Of a stretch of DNA of 64,000 nucleotides, positions 1 to 10,908 are shown piece by piece; position 1 is the first letter of the stretch; each line of letters starts with the position of its first letter. Made by a program: the position numbers and the translations under genes. The notes below the pieces were generated by a model. The model worked only from the letters and a program-made list of their open reading frames with translations, searched no databases and was not told where the DNA came from. Source of the stretch: Saccharum officinarum (taxonomy: Eukaryota; Streptophyta; Magnoliopsida; Poales; Poaceae); the NCBI GenBank assembly GCA_020631735.1, contig CM036197.1:41401880-41465879 (forward strand). Direction: 5' to 3'.

Positions 1-1715
1 GCCTGGGGTGGCCTCTGGCTTGCTAGCCGCGTGAGCAGGCGGACTGCCCGTGGCTGCTCCGCCGTCGATGGAACTGTGGCGTTGAGCGGCGCCGGAAAAG
101 AGCGCAGGAGGAGCGGCGCGGGGTGAAGAAGACTAGGGCGCAGCGAGCTAGAGCGGAGGAGCGCTAGAGCTACGAGCCCATGCGAAGGCAGGGAGCTCTG
201 GCGGCGGCCATGGCTCTCACACTCAACAGCAACGAGTGAGAAGAAGCAAGACGAAGAGCAGAGGGTGCTGGTTTTTTTTTCCCTTTTTCTAGAGCACGGC
301 AAGGTGGTGAGCTGGCGGTCATGCAAGCCGCGAGGGCGAGCAAGGTGTCGAGCATGCGCGGCACGGAGGGACGCGCGGCGCTGCACACCTGTGCGTGGTC
401 GGGCACGTACTGCTGCTTCTTCTGAAATTTCAAATTTTCAATACCACCTCAAATGTACAGCCGAAACGTCAATCTTCCTTCCTCTGTAACTCCCAAACCG
501 TTTAGTTTTGACACAAGCTGTAGTAACCAAAGTTGTAGAGCTTTGCGAGGTGAACAACATTGATTTAAGGATCCAGAGCTAACTCGGCCTAGATTGAGAG
601 ATATTGAGTTCCAAAGGAGGGTACCCCGAAACTAAATCCTGCAGCTTAGTTTCAATTGACTGAAACTGCCGTCTTCTCCACTTCGTATCTCCTAAACTGA
701 ATGATGATTCGGCTAACCAATTGTTCCTGATGATAGAGCTATATGAGTACTCCAACATTGCTTATAAGAGTTTGCCCAAAATCAAAATGGTTTGCAAACT
801 AAACTTTGCCGAATATGGGTACCATGAAACTAAAACTGCATGTTCAGTCTACACTTAGCAAAATTTCAGGGTTCCAGAAAACAGCTCGGGATTCAAACTT
901 TGACCCACTGTTTGGCTACCTTAGAGGCTAAACTAGGTTTTGGTCCGTAAACAAAAGTTGTTGTCCTTAACATGAACTCCAACTTTCATTACAGGATCAA
1001 GGTTTGGATCCATCTATTTTGCAAGATAAAAAGCTCCAAACTAGGTTACCCGAAGTTAAACCGCAGTTATGACTTAGCCAAATTTTTCAAGTGCCAAATC
1101 AGCCCCTATTCCTGACTTGTGGGCCCTTTTTGAGCATGTTTCACACATTTTCGTGACTTGACTATTAAACAAAGTTTGTTCCTTATAAAATTTGCTATAA
1201 ATTTGTTAAAGGATGCATAGTCATTCAAAGCTTCTAGGTCACACTTTTGGAATGGTCAAACAAAATGGTTCTAGGGTCCATACATGGTCAACCATCACTT
1301 AGAAGCACATTTAGCCAAAATAATCAACATGAAAATTATTCTATTAAGTGTCCTAAGTGTAGTTAAGGTTTTGTAGAGGCCAAACATACCCACCATGCAT
1401 AGGTTGCAATTTAGTTATAATCCAAACAAGCATATAACTTATCATTTCATGTGACTTTTTGATTCCAAACTTCATGAAACTTTTCCAGGGATCAATATAG
1501 ATAGGTACCAAGGTGAGACACATGAAGATATGACAATAACACCATCCAAACATATATCTTTGAAAAGAGACCTATATGTAAAGCAATGATGCAACATCCA
1601 CTTTAGGTTAGGCTCATCTCCATAGGTTGACCTTGACATTGTCATCTCCACTTAATTTATCGTGTTTGAGCTTAAACCCACTGCCTAATTGGTGATCAAC
1701 ACCTGGGGTGTTACA
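1..1715 (-). mobile_element. Partial Ty3/gypsy LTR (minus), 5' portion
   Basis: The segment ends at 1715 with acacctggggtgttaca, so on the minus strand it begins TGTAACACCCCAGGTGTT. This is the same start as the Tekay-like LTRs at 35105 and 48374. Base composition also matches those LTRs: AT-rich for most of its length, then GC-rich (1-420) deeper in. Directly after 1715 the sequence is in-frame Sirevirus gag, so this LTR, or the element it belongs to, inserted into that gag. The other end and the target duplication lie outside the window. I see no coding sequence in it. Confidence 0.75.
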
Positions 1716-3088
1716 AAGAAGATGATAAAAGAAAGAACAAGCCATACAAGAAGAAAGATGGCAAGAAAAGAGAATTCTACAAGAAGAAGAAGGGAGGCAA
1801 GGCCTATATTGTTGGTGATTGGCTCACCGACATTGAATCATCATGTAAGTCCTCCGGCGATGAAAGTGACAATGACAAAGAAAAGATCGCCGCACTTGTG
1901 ATTGGGCCATCATCATCTTCACCGACATCTTCATCACCACCTTCACCTCCATCTTCACCATCATCTTCTACTACTCATCTATGCCTTATGGCAAAGGGTG
2001 ATCGAAAGGTACAAAAAAATGATAGTGATGACGATGATAGTGATAGTGATGATGAATATGATGCTCCCTCTTATGATGAACTAGTAAAATTATTAAATAA
2101 ATATTCTAAAATCATAAGGAGGACTAGAAATGAAAATGATGAGCTTCAACATGAAAATGAATCACTCTCGTCTAAGCTTGAAAGTGCACATAATGCTAGG
2201 GATGAGCTCATAGATCAAAATGAAACTATGTCTTCTTCTCTCAAAGAGCTTAAAACTTCTAACAAGGAGCTTAGAGATAAACATGATAAAATTGAGAAGA
2301 AGCATGGTGAACTCATCACTAGATTAAACTTGTTAAAAGAAGAGTACACCACCTTGAAAATTAATTATGATACTCTTATTGTTGCTAATGAGCTTGCTCT
2401 TGAGACACTTGATGCTACTAACCAAATTGTTAAGATTGATATAGCTACATCATGTGATGACTTGATTGTTGAGAACTTTGATCAAGGCTCTAGCGGCAAA
2501 GGCAAGAGTGTGGTTGAGGCCAATGACTATGATGAGTATGTCAAGCTCAAGAGTGAAAATGAGATGCTTAAAGTTGAGAATAAGAAGTTGATGGCTCTTG
2601 AGAAGCAAGCTTCAAATGAGTCACTCATTGAAGAAAACAAGAAGCTCAAGCAAGAGAAAGAGCATCTCAAGACCGGCCTAAGCAAGTTCACAAGAGGCCA
2701 ACACTTGCAAAGTGAGCTACTCATGAACACCGTCATGAAGTTGGATATGAGTGGTATTGGATATTTAGCAAATCAAGAAAAGAAGGTAAAGGCCAAACAT
2801 CAACAAAGCAAGATAAAGCCTAAGCCAAAGAGATGTGTTGAGTGTGGACAAGAAGGCCATTTTGCTCATGAGTGCAAAACTCTACCACCACAACCCTTGC
2901 CCAAGCATGCTAGACCCTTTGCTTTCAATGCTCACTACATGCTTAGAAAGGACTCTAGTGGAAAGATGAAAGTCATGTTCTTGGGTCCTCCTAACAAGAA
3001 TAGGCCAAAGAAAATTTGGGTTGCCAAGTCACTAGTTGAAAAAGTTAAGGGTCCCTCTCAAGTTTGGGTCCCTAAACAAAAGGCTTGA
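1716..3088 (+). pseudogene. Sire-A gag, C-terminal part with zinc knuckle
   Basis: The open frame runs from the LTR junction (first full codon 1718) to a TGA at 3086-3088. It opens with a Lys-rich stretch aligning with the segment after the first zinc knuckle of Sire-B gag. A Ser/Pro-rich linker and an acidic Asp/Ser run follow, then a long heptad-like region rich in Glu, Lys, Leu and Asn (about 2070-2740), probably coiled coil. A CCHC zinc knuckle (CVECGQEGHFAHEC, about 2833-2874) comes next. Gag is the structural protein of the virus-like particle and the knuckle binds RNA. The N-terminal half is outside the window, split off by the gypsy LTR. Pol begins in another frame about 15 bases downstream. 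Confidence 0.85.
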
Positions 3089-3102
3089 TCTCTTGTGTGT
3101 AG

Positions 3103-4683
3103 GTGAACTACAATACCAGTGGATCTCATTGGGTGATTGATAGTGGTTGCACACAACATATGACCGGTGATCCTCGTATGTTCACCTCACTTGAAGAGAA
3201 TGGGGTATGTCAAGACAAGATCACATTTGGGGATAATTCAAAGAGCAAAGTCAAGGGTATAGGCAAGGTTGCAATATCAAATGATCATTCTCTATCAAAT
3301 GTGCTCTATGTTGCTTCATTGAGTTTCAACCTACTATCCGTTGGGCAACTTTATGATCTTGGCTACCAATGCTTGTTTGGTCCAAATGAAGTGGTTGTTA
3401 CCAAGATAGATGACAAGCAAGTGATTTTCAAGGGCTTTAGATACAACAATCTTTATCTTGTTGACTTCACCTCCGAAGATGCAAACTTGATGACATGTTT
3501 GTTCACCAAGATTTCACTTGGATGGCTTTGGCATAGGAGGCTTGCTCATGTTGGAATGAACACTCTCAACAAGCTATTGAAGAAAGAATTAGTGAGAGGT
3601 TTAAAGGATATAAAATTTGAGAAGGATAAACCTTGTAGTGCATGTCAAGCCGGCAAACAAGTTGCAAACACTCATCCAACCAAAGCCTACATGTCAACAT
3701 CAAGAGTACTAGAACTTCTACACATGGATTTGTTTGGTCCTACAACTTACAAGAGTTTGGGTGGAAATCTTTATTGTCTTGTGATTGTGGATGACTTCTC
3801 AAGATACACTTGGACTTTCTTCCTTCATGACAAATCCAAAGTGGCAAGTTGCTTCAAGAAGTTTGCAAAGAGAGCTCAAAATGAATTTGAAGTCAAGATA
3901 AAGAAGATTAGAAGTGACAATGGAAAAGAGTTTGACAACACCAACATTGAAGCCTATTGTGATGAAATTGGAATCAAGCATGAAGTGTCATCAACCTACA
4001 CTCCTCAACAAAATGGTATAGTTGAGAGAAAGAACCGGACCTTGATCACTCTTGCAAGAACAATGCTAGATGAGTACAACACACCGGAAAAAATGTGGGC
4101 CGAGGCAATCAACACCGCATGCTATGCTTCAAATCGCCTCTTCCTACAAAAGTTCCTTTGCAAGACCCCTTATGAGTTGCTAAATGGGAAGAAGCCGGAC
4201 GTCTCATTCTTCCGGGTGTTTGGTTGCAAATGCTACATCTACAAGAAGCGTCAACACCTAGGGAAGTTCCAAAGACGTTGTGATATTGGTTTTTTTGTTG
4301 GCTACTCATCAAAGTCCAAAGCATATAGAGTATTTAACCATGCCACCGGTTTGGTTGAAGAAACATATGATGTGGAATTTGATGAATCTAACGGCTTCCA
4401 AGGAGCAATTGAGAATTATGATGATGTAGGTGATGAACCATTGAGGGAGGCCATGAAGAACATGCCCGTGGGTGACATCAAGCCTAAAGATGATGAAGAC
4501 GATGTACAAATTGTCAATCCACCATCTTCATCATATATGCCTCAAGATGATGACAAGAATGAGAGAGTTGAAAATGAAGACACCCATGTCTCTCATCATC
4601 AAGCCAAGGCACAAGCACAAGATGTTAATGCTCCTCATCCCACTCCTCAAATAGTTGATCGAAGAAACTCACCCCTACTTTAA
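3103..4683 (+). pseudogene. Sire-A pol: protease and integrase
   Basis: The frame begins just after gag. The aspartic protease motif is VIDSGCTQHMTG near residue 12. The GAG-pre-integrase zinc region (WHRRLAHVGM, then CSACQAGK) lies near residues 145-190. The integrase core follows with HMDLFGP and VDDFSRYTW, then RSDNGKEF and an Asn-Gly-Ile-Val-Glu segment carrying the catalytic Asp and Glu. A TAA at 4681-4683 ends the ORF, but the same frame continues directly into the RT region, so this is a nonsense mutation rather than the natural end. Function in the family: polyprotein processing and insertion of cDNA into the host genome. Confidence 0.9.
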
Positions 4684-6327
4684 GCACATCCACAAGATCT
4701 CATCATAGGGAGTCCTACAAAGGGCGTAATGACTCGATCTCAAAAATTTAATTCTTTTGTTGAACATCACTCTTTTGTCTCTTGTCTTGAACCTAAGAAT
4801 ATAGAAGAAGCTCTTCAAGATCTAGATTGGGTGAATGCCATGCATGAAGAATTGAACAACTTCGCCCGCAATCAAGTATGGACACTTGAAGAGCATCCAA
4901 AAGGTGCAAGAGTCATTGGAACCAAGTGGGTGTTCCGTAACAAGCAAGATGATCAAGGAGTTGTAGTAAGAAACAAGGCAAGACTAGTGGCAAAAGGGTT
5001 CTCTCAAGTTGAAGGTCTTGATTTTGGAGAGACTTTTGCACCCGTTGCAAGACTTGAAGCCATCCGTATCCTTCTTGCATATGCATCACATCATGATATG
5101 AAACTATATCAAATGGATGTGAAAAGTGCATTCTTAAATGGCTTCATAAATGAACTAGTCTATGTTGAACAACCTCCCGGGTTTGAAGACCCTAGATATC
5201 ATAATCATGTTTATAGGTTGTCCAAGGCGCTATATGGGCTCAAGCAAGCCCCTAGAGCGTGGTATGAGCGCCTTTGGGACTTCCTCATAGAGAAGGGCTT
5301 CACTATTGGAAAGGTTGACACCACACTATTCACCAAGAAATTCAAAGAAGAGATCTTCATTTGTCAAGTGTATGTTGATGACATCATCTTCGGGTTAACA
5401 AATGAAGACTATTGCAAAGAATTTGGTGAATTGATGTCAAAAGAGTTCGAGATGTCAATGATTGGTGAGCTAACATTCTTCCTTGGGTTTCAAGTCAAGC
5501 AAATGAGAGAAGGGATCTTTATCTCTCAAGAAAAGTATACCAAGGATCTTCTCAAAAGATTCAAGATGGAAGAATGCAAGCCAATCAAGACCCCAATGCC
5601 AACTAATGGACGTCTCGACCTAGATGAGGGAGGTAAACCAATTGATCAAACTCTTTACCGTTCAATGATTGGTAGCTTGTTATACCTTACCGCATCTAGG
5701 CCCGACATCATGTTTAGTGTGTGCATGTGTGCCCGCTTTCAAGCGTGCCCTAAAGAACCTCACCTAAGTGCCATAAAAAGAATCCTAAGATATCTTAAGT
5801 ATACCCCAAGCATCGGACTATAGTACCCCAAAGGAGCTAGATTCCAACTAGTTGGCTACTCCGATTCGGATTATGCCGGTTGCAAAATTGATAGAAAAAG
5901 CACATCCGGAGGGTGCCATTTGCTTGGGAGATCCTTAGTATCATGGTCATCTAAAAAGCAAAATAGTGTGGCTTTGTCCACCGTCGAGGCGGAATACATT
6001 GCCGCGGGGGCTTGTTGTGCACAAATCTTATACATGAAACAAACCCTCCTAGACTATTGAGTTGTTCTTGAAAAGGTGCCGCTTTTATGTGACAATGAAA
6101 GTGCGGTTAAAATTGCTAATAATCCGGTACAACACTCTCGCACCAAGCACATTGATATCCGCCACCACTTTCTAAGAGATCACGTTGCTAAAAATGATAT
6201 ATCACTAGAAGGTGTAAGAAGTGAAAATCAATTAGCGGATATCTTCACTAAACCTTTAGATGAAGCTACCTTTTGTAGGTTGAGAAGTGAACTCAATGTG
6301 CTTGACTCTAGTAACTTTAAAAAATGA
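4684..6327 (+). pseudogene. Sire-A pol: reverse transcriptase and RNase H
   Basis: This continues the frame of 3103-4683. RT motifs include [35 protein letters not shown] and the catalytic YVDDIIFG. RNase H follows with YSDSDYAG, STVEAEYIAA and CDNESAVKIANNP, ending in IFTKPLDEATF. Two more in-frame stops interrupt it: TAG at 5821-5823 and TGA at 6058-6060. Sire-B has TGG (Trp) where Sire-A has the TAG, so that one is a G-to-A transition. No frameshift is needed from 3103 to 6327, which points to decay mainly by point mutation. Confidence 0.9.
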
Positions 6328-8001
6328 GCTTATGTTGTCCCTTGCATTGCATTGTATTATATGTCATGTTTAATTACCCGCAATGCATCTAGGCCTTGGC
6401 TAACACGGTTACGATAACCCTCCTTTGGAGGAGTGAAAAAGCCTAACCGTGGATCAAACTTGACAAGCAACCTAGCTTTACTTACTTGTTTTGCATTGCA
6501 TATGCATGGTTGTTGCTTTGTCGTTTCTTTTCGGTTAAGCTTTGAGCAACCTCTGTGTTCGTCCATGGATAGAGAGAGCATTTTGACGCTCCCAAAGGTT
6601 CAAAAAACTCTATTGCATGGCCATACGTTGCTCCTCGGGTGTTTGTTGCCTATTTTCCTAAAAATAATATTAGCCTAAGGCAGACTATTTTGAGAAACTT
6701 GAGGGTTTGAGTGAGGTCACTCATATCATGTTCCAATTGGTGTTTATTTGTGTCTCTTTGAATTGGAACTTGATTGGGAGAAGTCGCGTCGAAGTTCGGA
6801 ATGAAGAAGGGCGAAAAACAGTGACCGAACGCTGGACCAGACGCTGCACCGGACGCAGTGATGCTTCACCACCGCATCCGGTCCCGACGACCACCAGCGC
6901 ATCCGGTCATCCAGAAGACCAACTCCCGATCTAGTGACCGGACGCTGCACCGGACGCGCCCCTGTTGACCACCGCGTCCGGTCCCGGTAACGACCACCGC
7001 GTCCGGTCATCCGTCTCAGTTTTCTGGGCAAATCAAAACCGGACGCTGTCAGCGTCCGATCGTGGATAATCAGACGCGTCCGGTCATTCCAGGAGCTTAC
7101 TGGAATGTGACCGGACGCTGCCTCTCCGCGTCCGGTCATATCGACCACCGCGTCCGGTCATCGCGTATCGAGCGGATCTAACCCCTCATATAACCTTTCG
7201 CGTTCTGTCTCTCTCCCTCATCCGCGCCGTACTACCCACCGCCGCCTTGCCCTAGCTCGCCACGAGCCTGCCACAGCGGCTCGCCGGAGACCACCACCAC
7301 GCCCGTGCAACCGCCCTCTGCCGCACCGCGCCTCTACCACGCCCGCACTGTCGCGCCGCGCCTCAGCCGTGCCCGCACCGCCGTGCCGCGCCTCTGCCGC
7401 GCCCGCGCCTGCGTCGCCGCCACCGTCCAAGTCACGCTCTCCTCCACCTGCACAACCTCCGGCCAGCCCCTGCCCTCGCGTCCATCCTCGATTTCCGGCC
7501 ACCGCGCGTCGCCCTAACCCTAGGGTTCGCGCTGCGGCGTCTCCTTCGTTCATCGTCGAAAAGTTCTTTGCGCGACGTCTTCGCTCCGAGGTTGTTTCGC
7601 CCATCCTTGATCTTCGTGTTAGGGTTTGCTAAAATTTCGTTATCGTTTATCCTAATCGTCTTCTGTTTTAGCAAATCAGCGCTCATCCGGTACGTCGGGA
7701 AGTCTCGAGACCTAGGTCATCTCATCTCGTCACCGCTTTCTCGTCGATCCGAGGTAGCCATCGCGTTTCGTTTCACATCTTATCTTATATGCTTGCTATC
7801 TCTAGGGTTTCGTACCTTTAGATCATATATGTTGCTTATAGTAGATCCATCTATTCCGTCTTTTCAGCGAGTTTGTCGGTGTGTCAGGGTGACTGCTGTT
7901 CAGCTGTTGAATCTGAGGCCAAGCCTGCGGATACGGATTGAGGCCAAGCCTCTTGAGTGTTAGTACATCATCTTTCCGAGGTTTTCCGATAGTGTGATAG
8001 C
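6328..8001 (+). other. Sire-A spacer between pol and env-like region
   Basis: This is about 1.7 kb without convincing coding sequence. It contains a palindromic motif array (about 6826-7160), a TATA-like box (7187-7194), a GC- and CT-rich leader-like stretch with CCCTAACCCTAGGGTT (about 7511), and several good plant splice-like sites before the first env-like start codon at 8002. The ORFs that appear in it are composition artefacts. Confidence 0.6.
6826..7198 (+). promoter_or_regulatory. Internal palindrome array plus TATA-like box (candidate internal promoter)
   Basis: Many half-sites of the palindrome TGACCGGACGCGTCCGGTCA occur in both orientations (accggacgctg..., ...gcgtccggtca). They end near 7160 and are followed by catataac at 7187-7194. 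The same motif-then-TATA order is seen in the U3 regions of both Sirevirus LTR types in this window. Part of the array (ccaggagcttactgga, about 7089) also matches a segment in the Sire-B LTR (about 25829), so it is LTR-like sequence inside the element. A promoter function for the env-like ORFs is inference. Confidence 0.45.
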
Positions 8002-10458
8002 ATGGTCCATTGCAAGAATGCTGGTGGTGCTCCCAGTGACGGGGACAACAGTCCTCCTCGTATGTCTGAGGTTGCGCGTGGAAAGCGCATCAAGATCATG
8101 GCCAGAAAGAAGAAGAAGACTCTTACTGATGCAGAGATAGCTCAGGCAGTGGCAGATGCAGCTCATGCAGCAGAGAGGGGTGGCAGGAGCAGTGATATAT
8201 GCATTGGCGACAGTCGTTTTCATCTTGAAGGACGACAGCTTGGTACAGAGACCACTGAGACCACTGAGGGCACAGAGGTGCAAATGGATGCAGATACTAT
8301 GTCAGTTAATCCACCTACAGCGCCTTCAGAGGGGTCAGAGGAACAGCCAGCTCAGACTCCATCACATCACCGCTCCACACGCACACGGGCTCAGGTGACT
8401 CCTAGGCCATAGGGCCAGCGTCATGGAGGACGTTCACCTCCGAGAGTTAGAGGTACACCCTAGTTGAGCACTTTGACTTGAGAGGTGCTACTGCACGTTA
8501 GGTGCAAAGTTTGAGATTTGTTGAGGTCAGCCGGTGGTTTCCACCTCAGAGGGACTCCAGAGCTTCAGAGGGTTTCTATACTCCTCTACAGGAGGATTTT
8601 TACAGAGCTCTTGTTGACAGTGGCATTGCTTTTCGACCACAGAGGGTCTATCGCATTGAGTCACTTGTTGAGGTAGTGGGTGAGCAGCTTCGTCCGCACC
8701 TGTCCTATCTACCAGGCTTGTCAGATTTTCTTGGACGGACGGGTGCATACTGCGGCACTTGGGTTAGGGAGTTCTATGCTTCATTATGGATTGATCCAGC
8801 CCATGAGTTCATACACTTTGCATTCAGAGGCCGCGACCGCAGACTATATAGCACAAGAGTGTGGGAGATTCTCAGACTCCCAGCTTCAGACACGAAGATT
8901 CACCAGCTCTGTTTTGGTCAGACAACTCCACCTAGACGCCCTCATGGCGGTACTGTGCCACCTACAGATCTGATCCGACCCTGCTTCCGTGAGCCTTTTG
9001 GCGAAGGGTCTCGTCGCACTCCTGCCAGTTTGACACCACTTGCCCGAGTTCTGGATGCTATTGTCAGGCGTACTCTTCTTCCCAGGCTTGGTTACAAAGA
9101 GGGACTGACCAGAATGCAGCTATAGGTAGTTCACCACCTTCTCTCACAGACACCTTTTGACATTTGGGATCTTATGGTCAGTGAGATGGAGGACACCCTG
9201 GCAGAAGGCTTCAAGGGACACCGTCAGCTGCCCTATGCTCATTGGATTTGCTTCATCATCAGATCTGCACTTGAGCTGCCTTCAGAGATTAGTGCTGAGA
9301 TAACTGAAACTACTACTGTTTTTCTTGAGTATGATATTTGTCAGTTATGGGCTTCAGTTACGAGAGAGCAGGTCCCTATGCCAGGACAGAGAGAGAGAGA
9401 GACCTGAGGTGCCTGAGACAGCGGCTGAGCAGGATGCGACCGTACAGGGTCTTGCTGAGGCAGAGCTTGCAAATCTAGATGCTCAGCCTGCTAATATAGC
9501 TGAGGATGAGGCTTCCGACAACACTGACGAGGATTATCATCCCATCCCCAGGTATCGGTCTCCTCGGCCTCACGACCACGAGGCCGGTGGCTCTGGTTCA
9601 GCCTCCCGCTCAGACCCAGCCATGGTGGCTATTCTTGAGAGGCTGACCCAGGCACAGGAGCGATAGGAGCTTCAGCTGTAGAGACAGGCTCAGGATACAG
9701 CTGCTGCATTTGCACAGATACAGGCTCGACAGGACGAGTTCCAGATACAGCAGCTTGAGATACAGCGCCAACAAGTCGAGATGCAGCGTCAGCAGTATGA
9801 GATGCAGCGACAGAGTGCAGCTAGCCAGCAGCAGTACTTGGATCTCCTGCGTCACCTTGTCACAGTTGGGGTTCCTCCACCTGCATCTATCCTGACTTCA
9901 GCTTTACCTTTCAGTGGACCTTCAAGTCAGGATCAGCCGAGCTTTCAGTTCACCTCTCCACAGCTGCAGGTTCCTCAGTCGTTCTAGTCCCCGAGCTACA
10001 CGCCCATTCAGACGGGGTTTACTCCTTCAGACCAGCCTCGCCCTCACATGTTGACCGGCACACCTTTCATTGATCTGAGTGCCACTTATAGCGAGTTGAC
10101 TGGTCAGCCGACGCCCTCGCACACCACATTTGCTACTTCATCAGGGGTGTCAGCTTCAGAGGCAGCTTTTCTTCCAGTGACAGGGACAGGCACTACAGAG
10201 ACAGTTCCTTCGTCCGTTGCCTCGATAGATCTCCCAACTTTTGGCTCTCTTCAGGCGCAGGTCACAGAGACTGCTCCACTTGTTGCTACTTCGGTAGTAC
10301 ATGTTCCTGCTGATTAGACCCAGACCGCTTCATAGCCGCGTGCTTCTTCAGAGGGTCAGCCAGATAGCTCTGAGTCCGAGGGAGACACTTCTCAGTTCGT
10401 GATTACTACGCGCTCCTCGGCACTCAACTCCGTCTGTTCCCCCGTCAGATCCTTAGAT
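8002..10458 (+). pseudogene. Sire-A env-like third ORF region, broken
   Basis: Three coding blocks lie between pol and the 3' LTR. The first (8002-8412) is basic and Ala/Glu/Thr-rich, starting MVHCKNAGGAPS. The second (8502-9407, one internal TAG at 9123-9125) is the most protein-like. It has a conserved-looking core with FYRALVDSG, RIESLVEVVGEQLRPHLSYL and FIHFAFRGRDRRLYS, resembling the plant transposon-associated domain found next to Sirevirus and other TE genes. The third (about 9408-10317) is acidic and then Gln/Arg-rich with a likely coiled coil (about 9690-9850) and a Ser/Thr/Pro-rich tail. Blocks are separated by stops and frame changes. The region sits where Sireviruses carry their envelope-like gene, but I see no clear signal peptide or membrane anchor, so env function is unproven. 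Confidence 0.65.
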
Positions 10459-10908
10459 TAGTTTTTAGCGGTTGATGCCAAAGGGAGAGAGAGAGTAGAT
10501 TTCAGGGGAGAGTTTTTGTTAGAGGGTTTTTCGTTCTTTTCTTGTGTGCTACACTCATGCATCATGTTTATTTTATAGTAATTGCATTCGTGTGACATGT
10601 GATCTTATGAGATACCTTGAGTCTCTATGGTTTATCTAATCACAGTTTTAAATCATGTCACTTGTTTGTTTATAGCTCATAAGGTTGTGCTTCCGTGCTT
10701 TACTCTGATTTCATATGAGCTATGTTTTATGTGTACTAACTCTTCATGATTTATCTTATGAGTACACTCAGTTGGCTTGGAACACATAAGCATTGACTAA
10801 CCCCTTGTGCTTACAGCTTTATGCTTATGTGAACCAAGCATGATCGAAAACCTCAACTCACATCTTCTGAATCTAAGTGTTGTCATCAATCACCAAAAAG
10901 GGGGAGAT
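10459..10908 (+). other. Sire-A 3' non-coding region with polypurine tracts
   Basis: The region holds a first purine block (caaagggagagagagag, about 10480) and the functional-looking polypurine tract aaaaagggggaga at 10895-10907, directly before the LTR start at 10909. The tract primes plus-strand DNA synthesis. The rest is AT-rich without coding potential. Confidence 0.75.

Noticed and set aside
7218..7686. Overlapping ORFs on both strands in GC-rich spacer
   Set aside because: Low-complexity Ala/Arg/Pro products caused by base composition; no family features.
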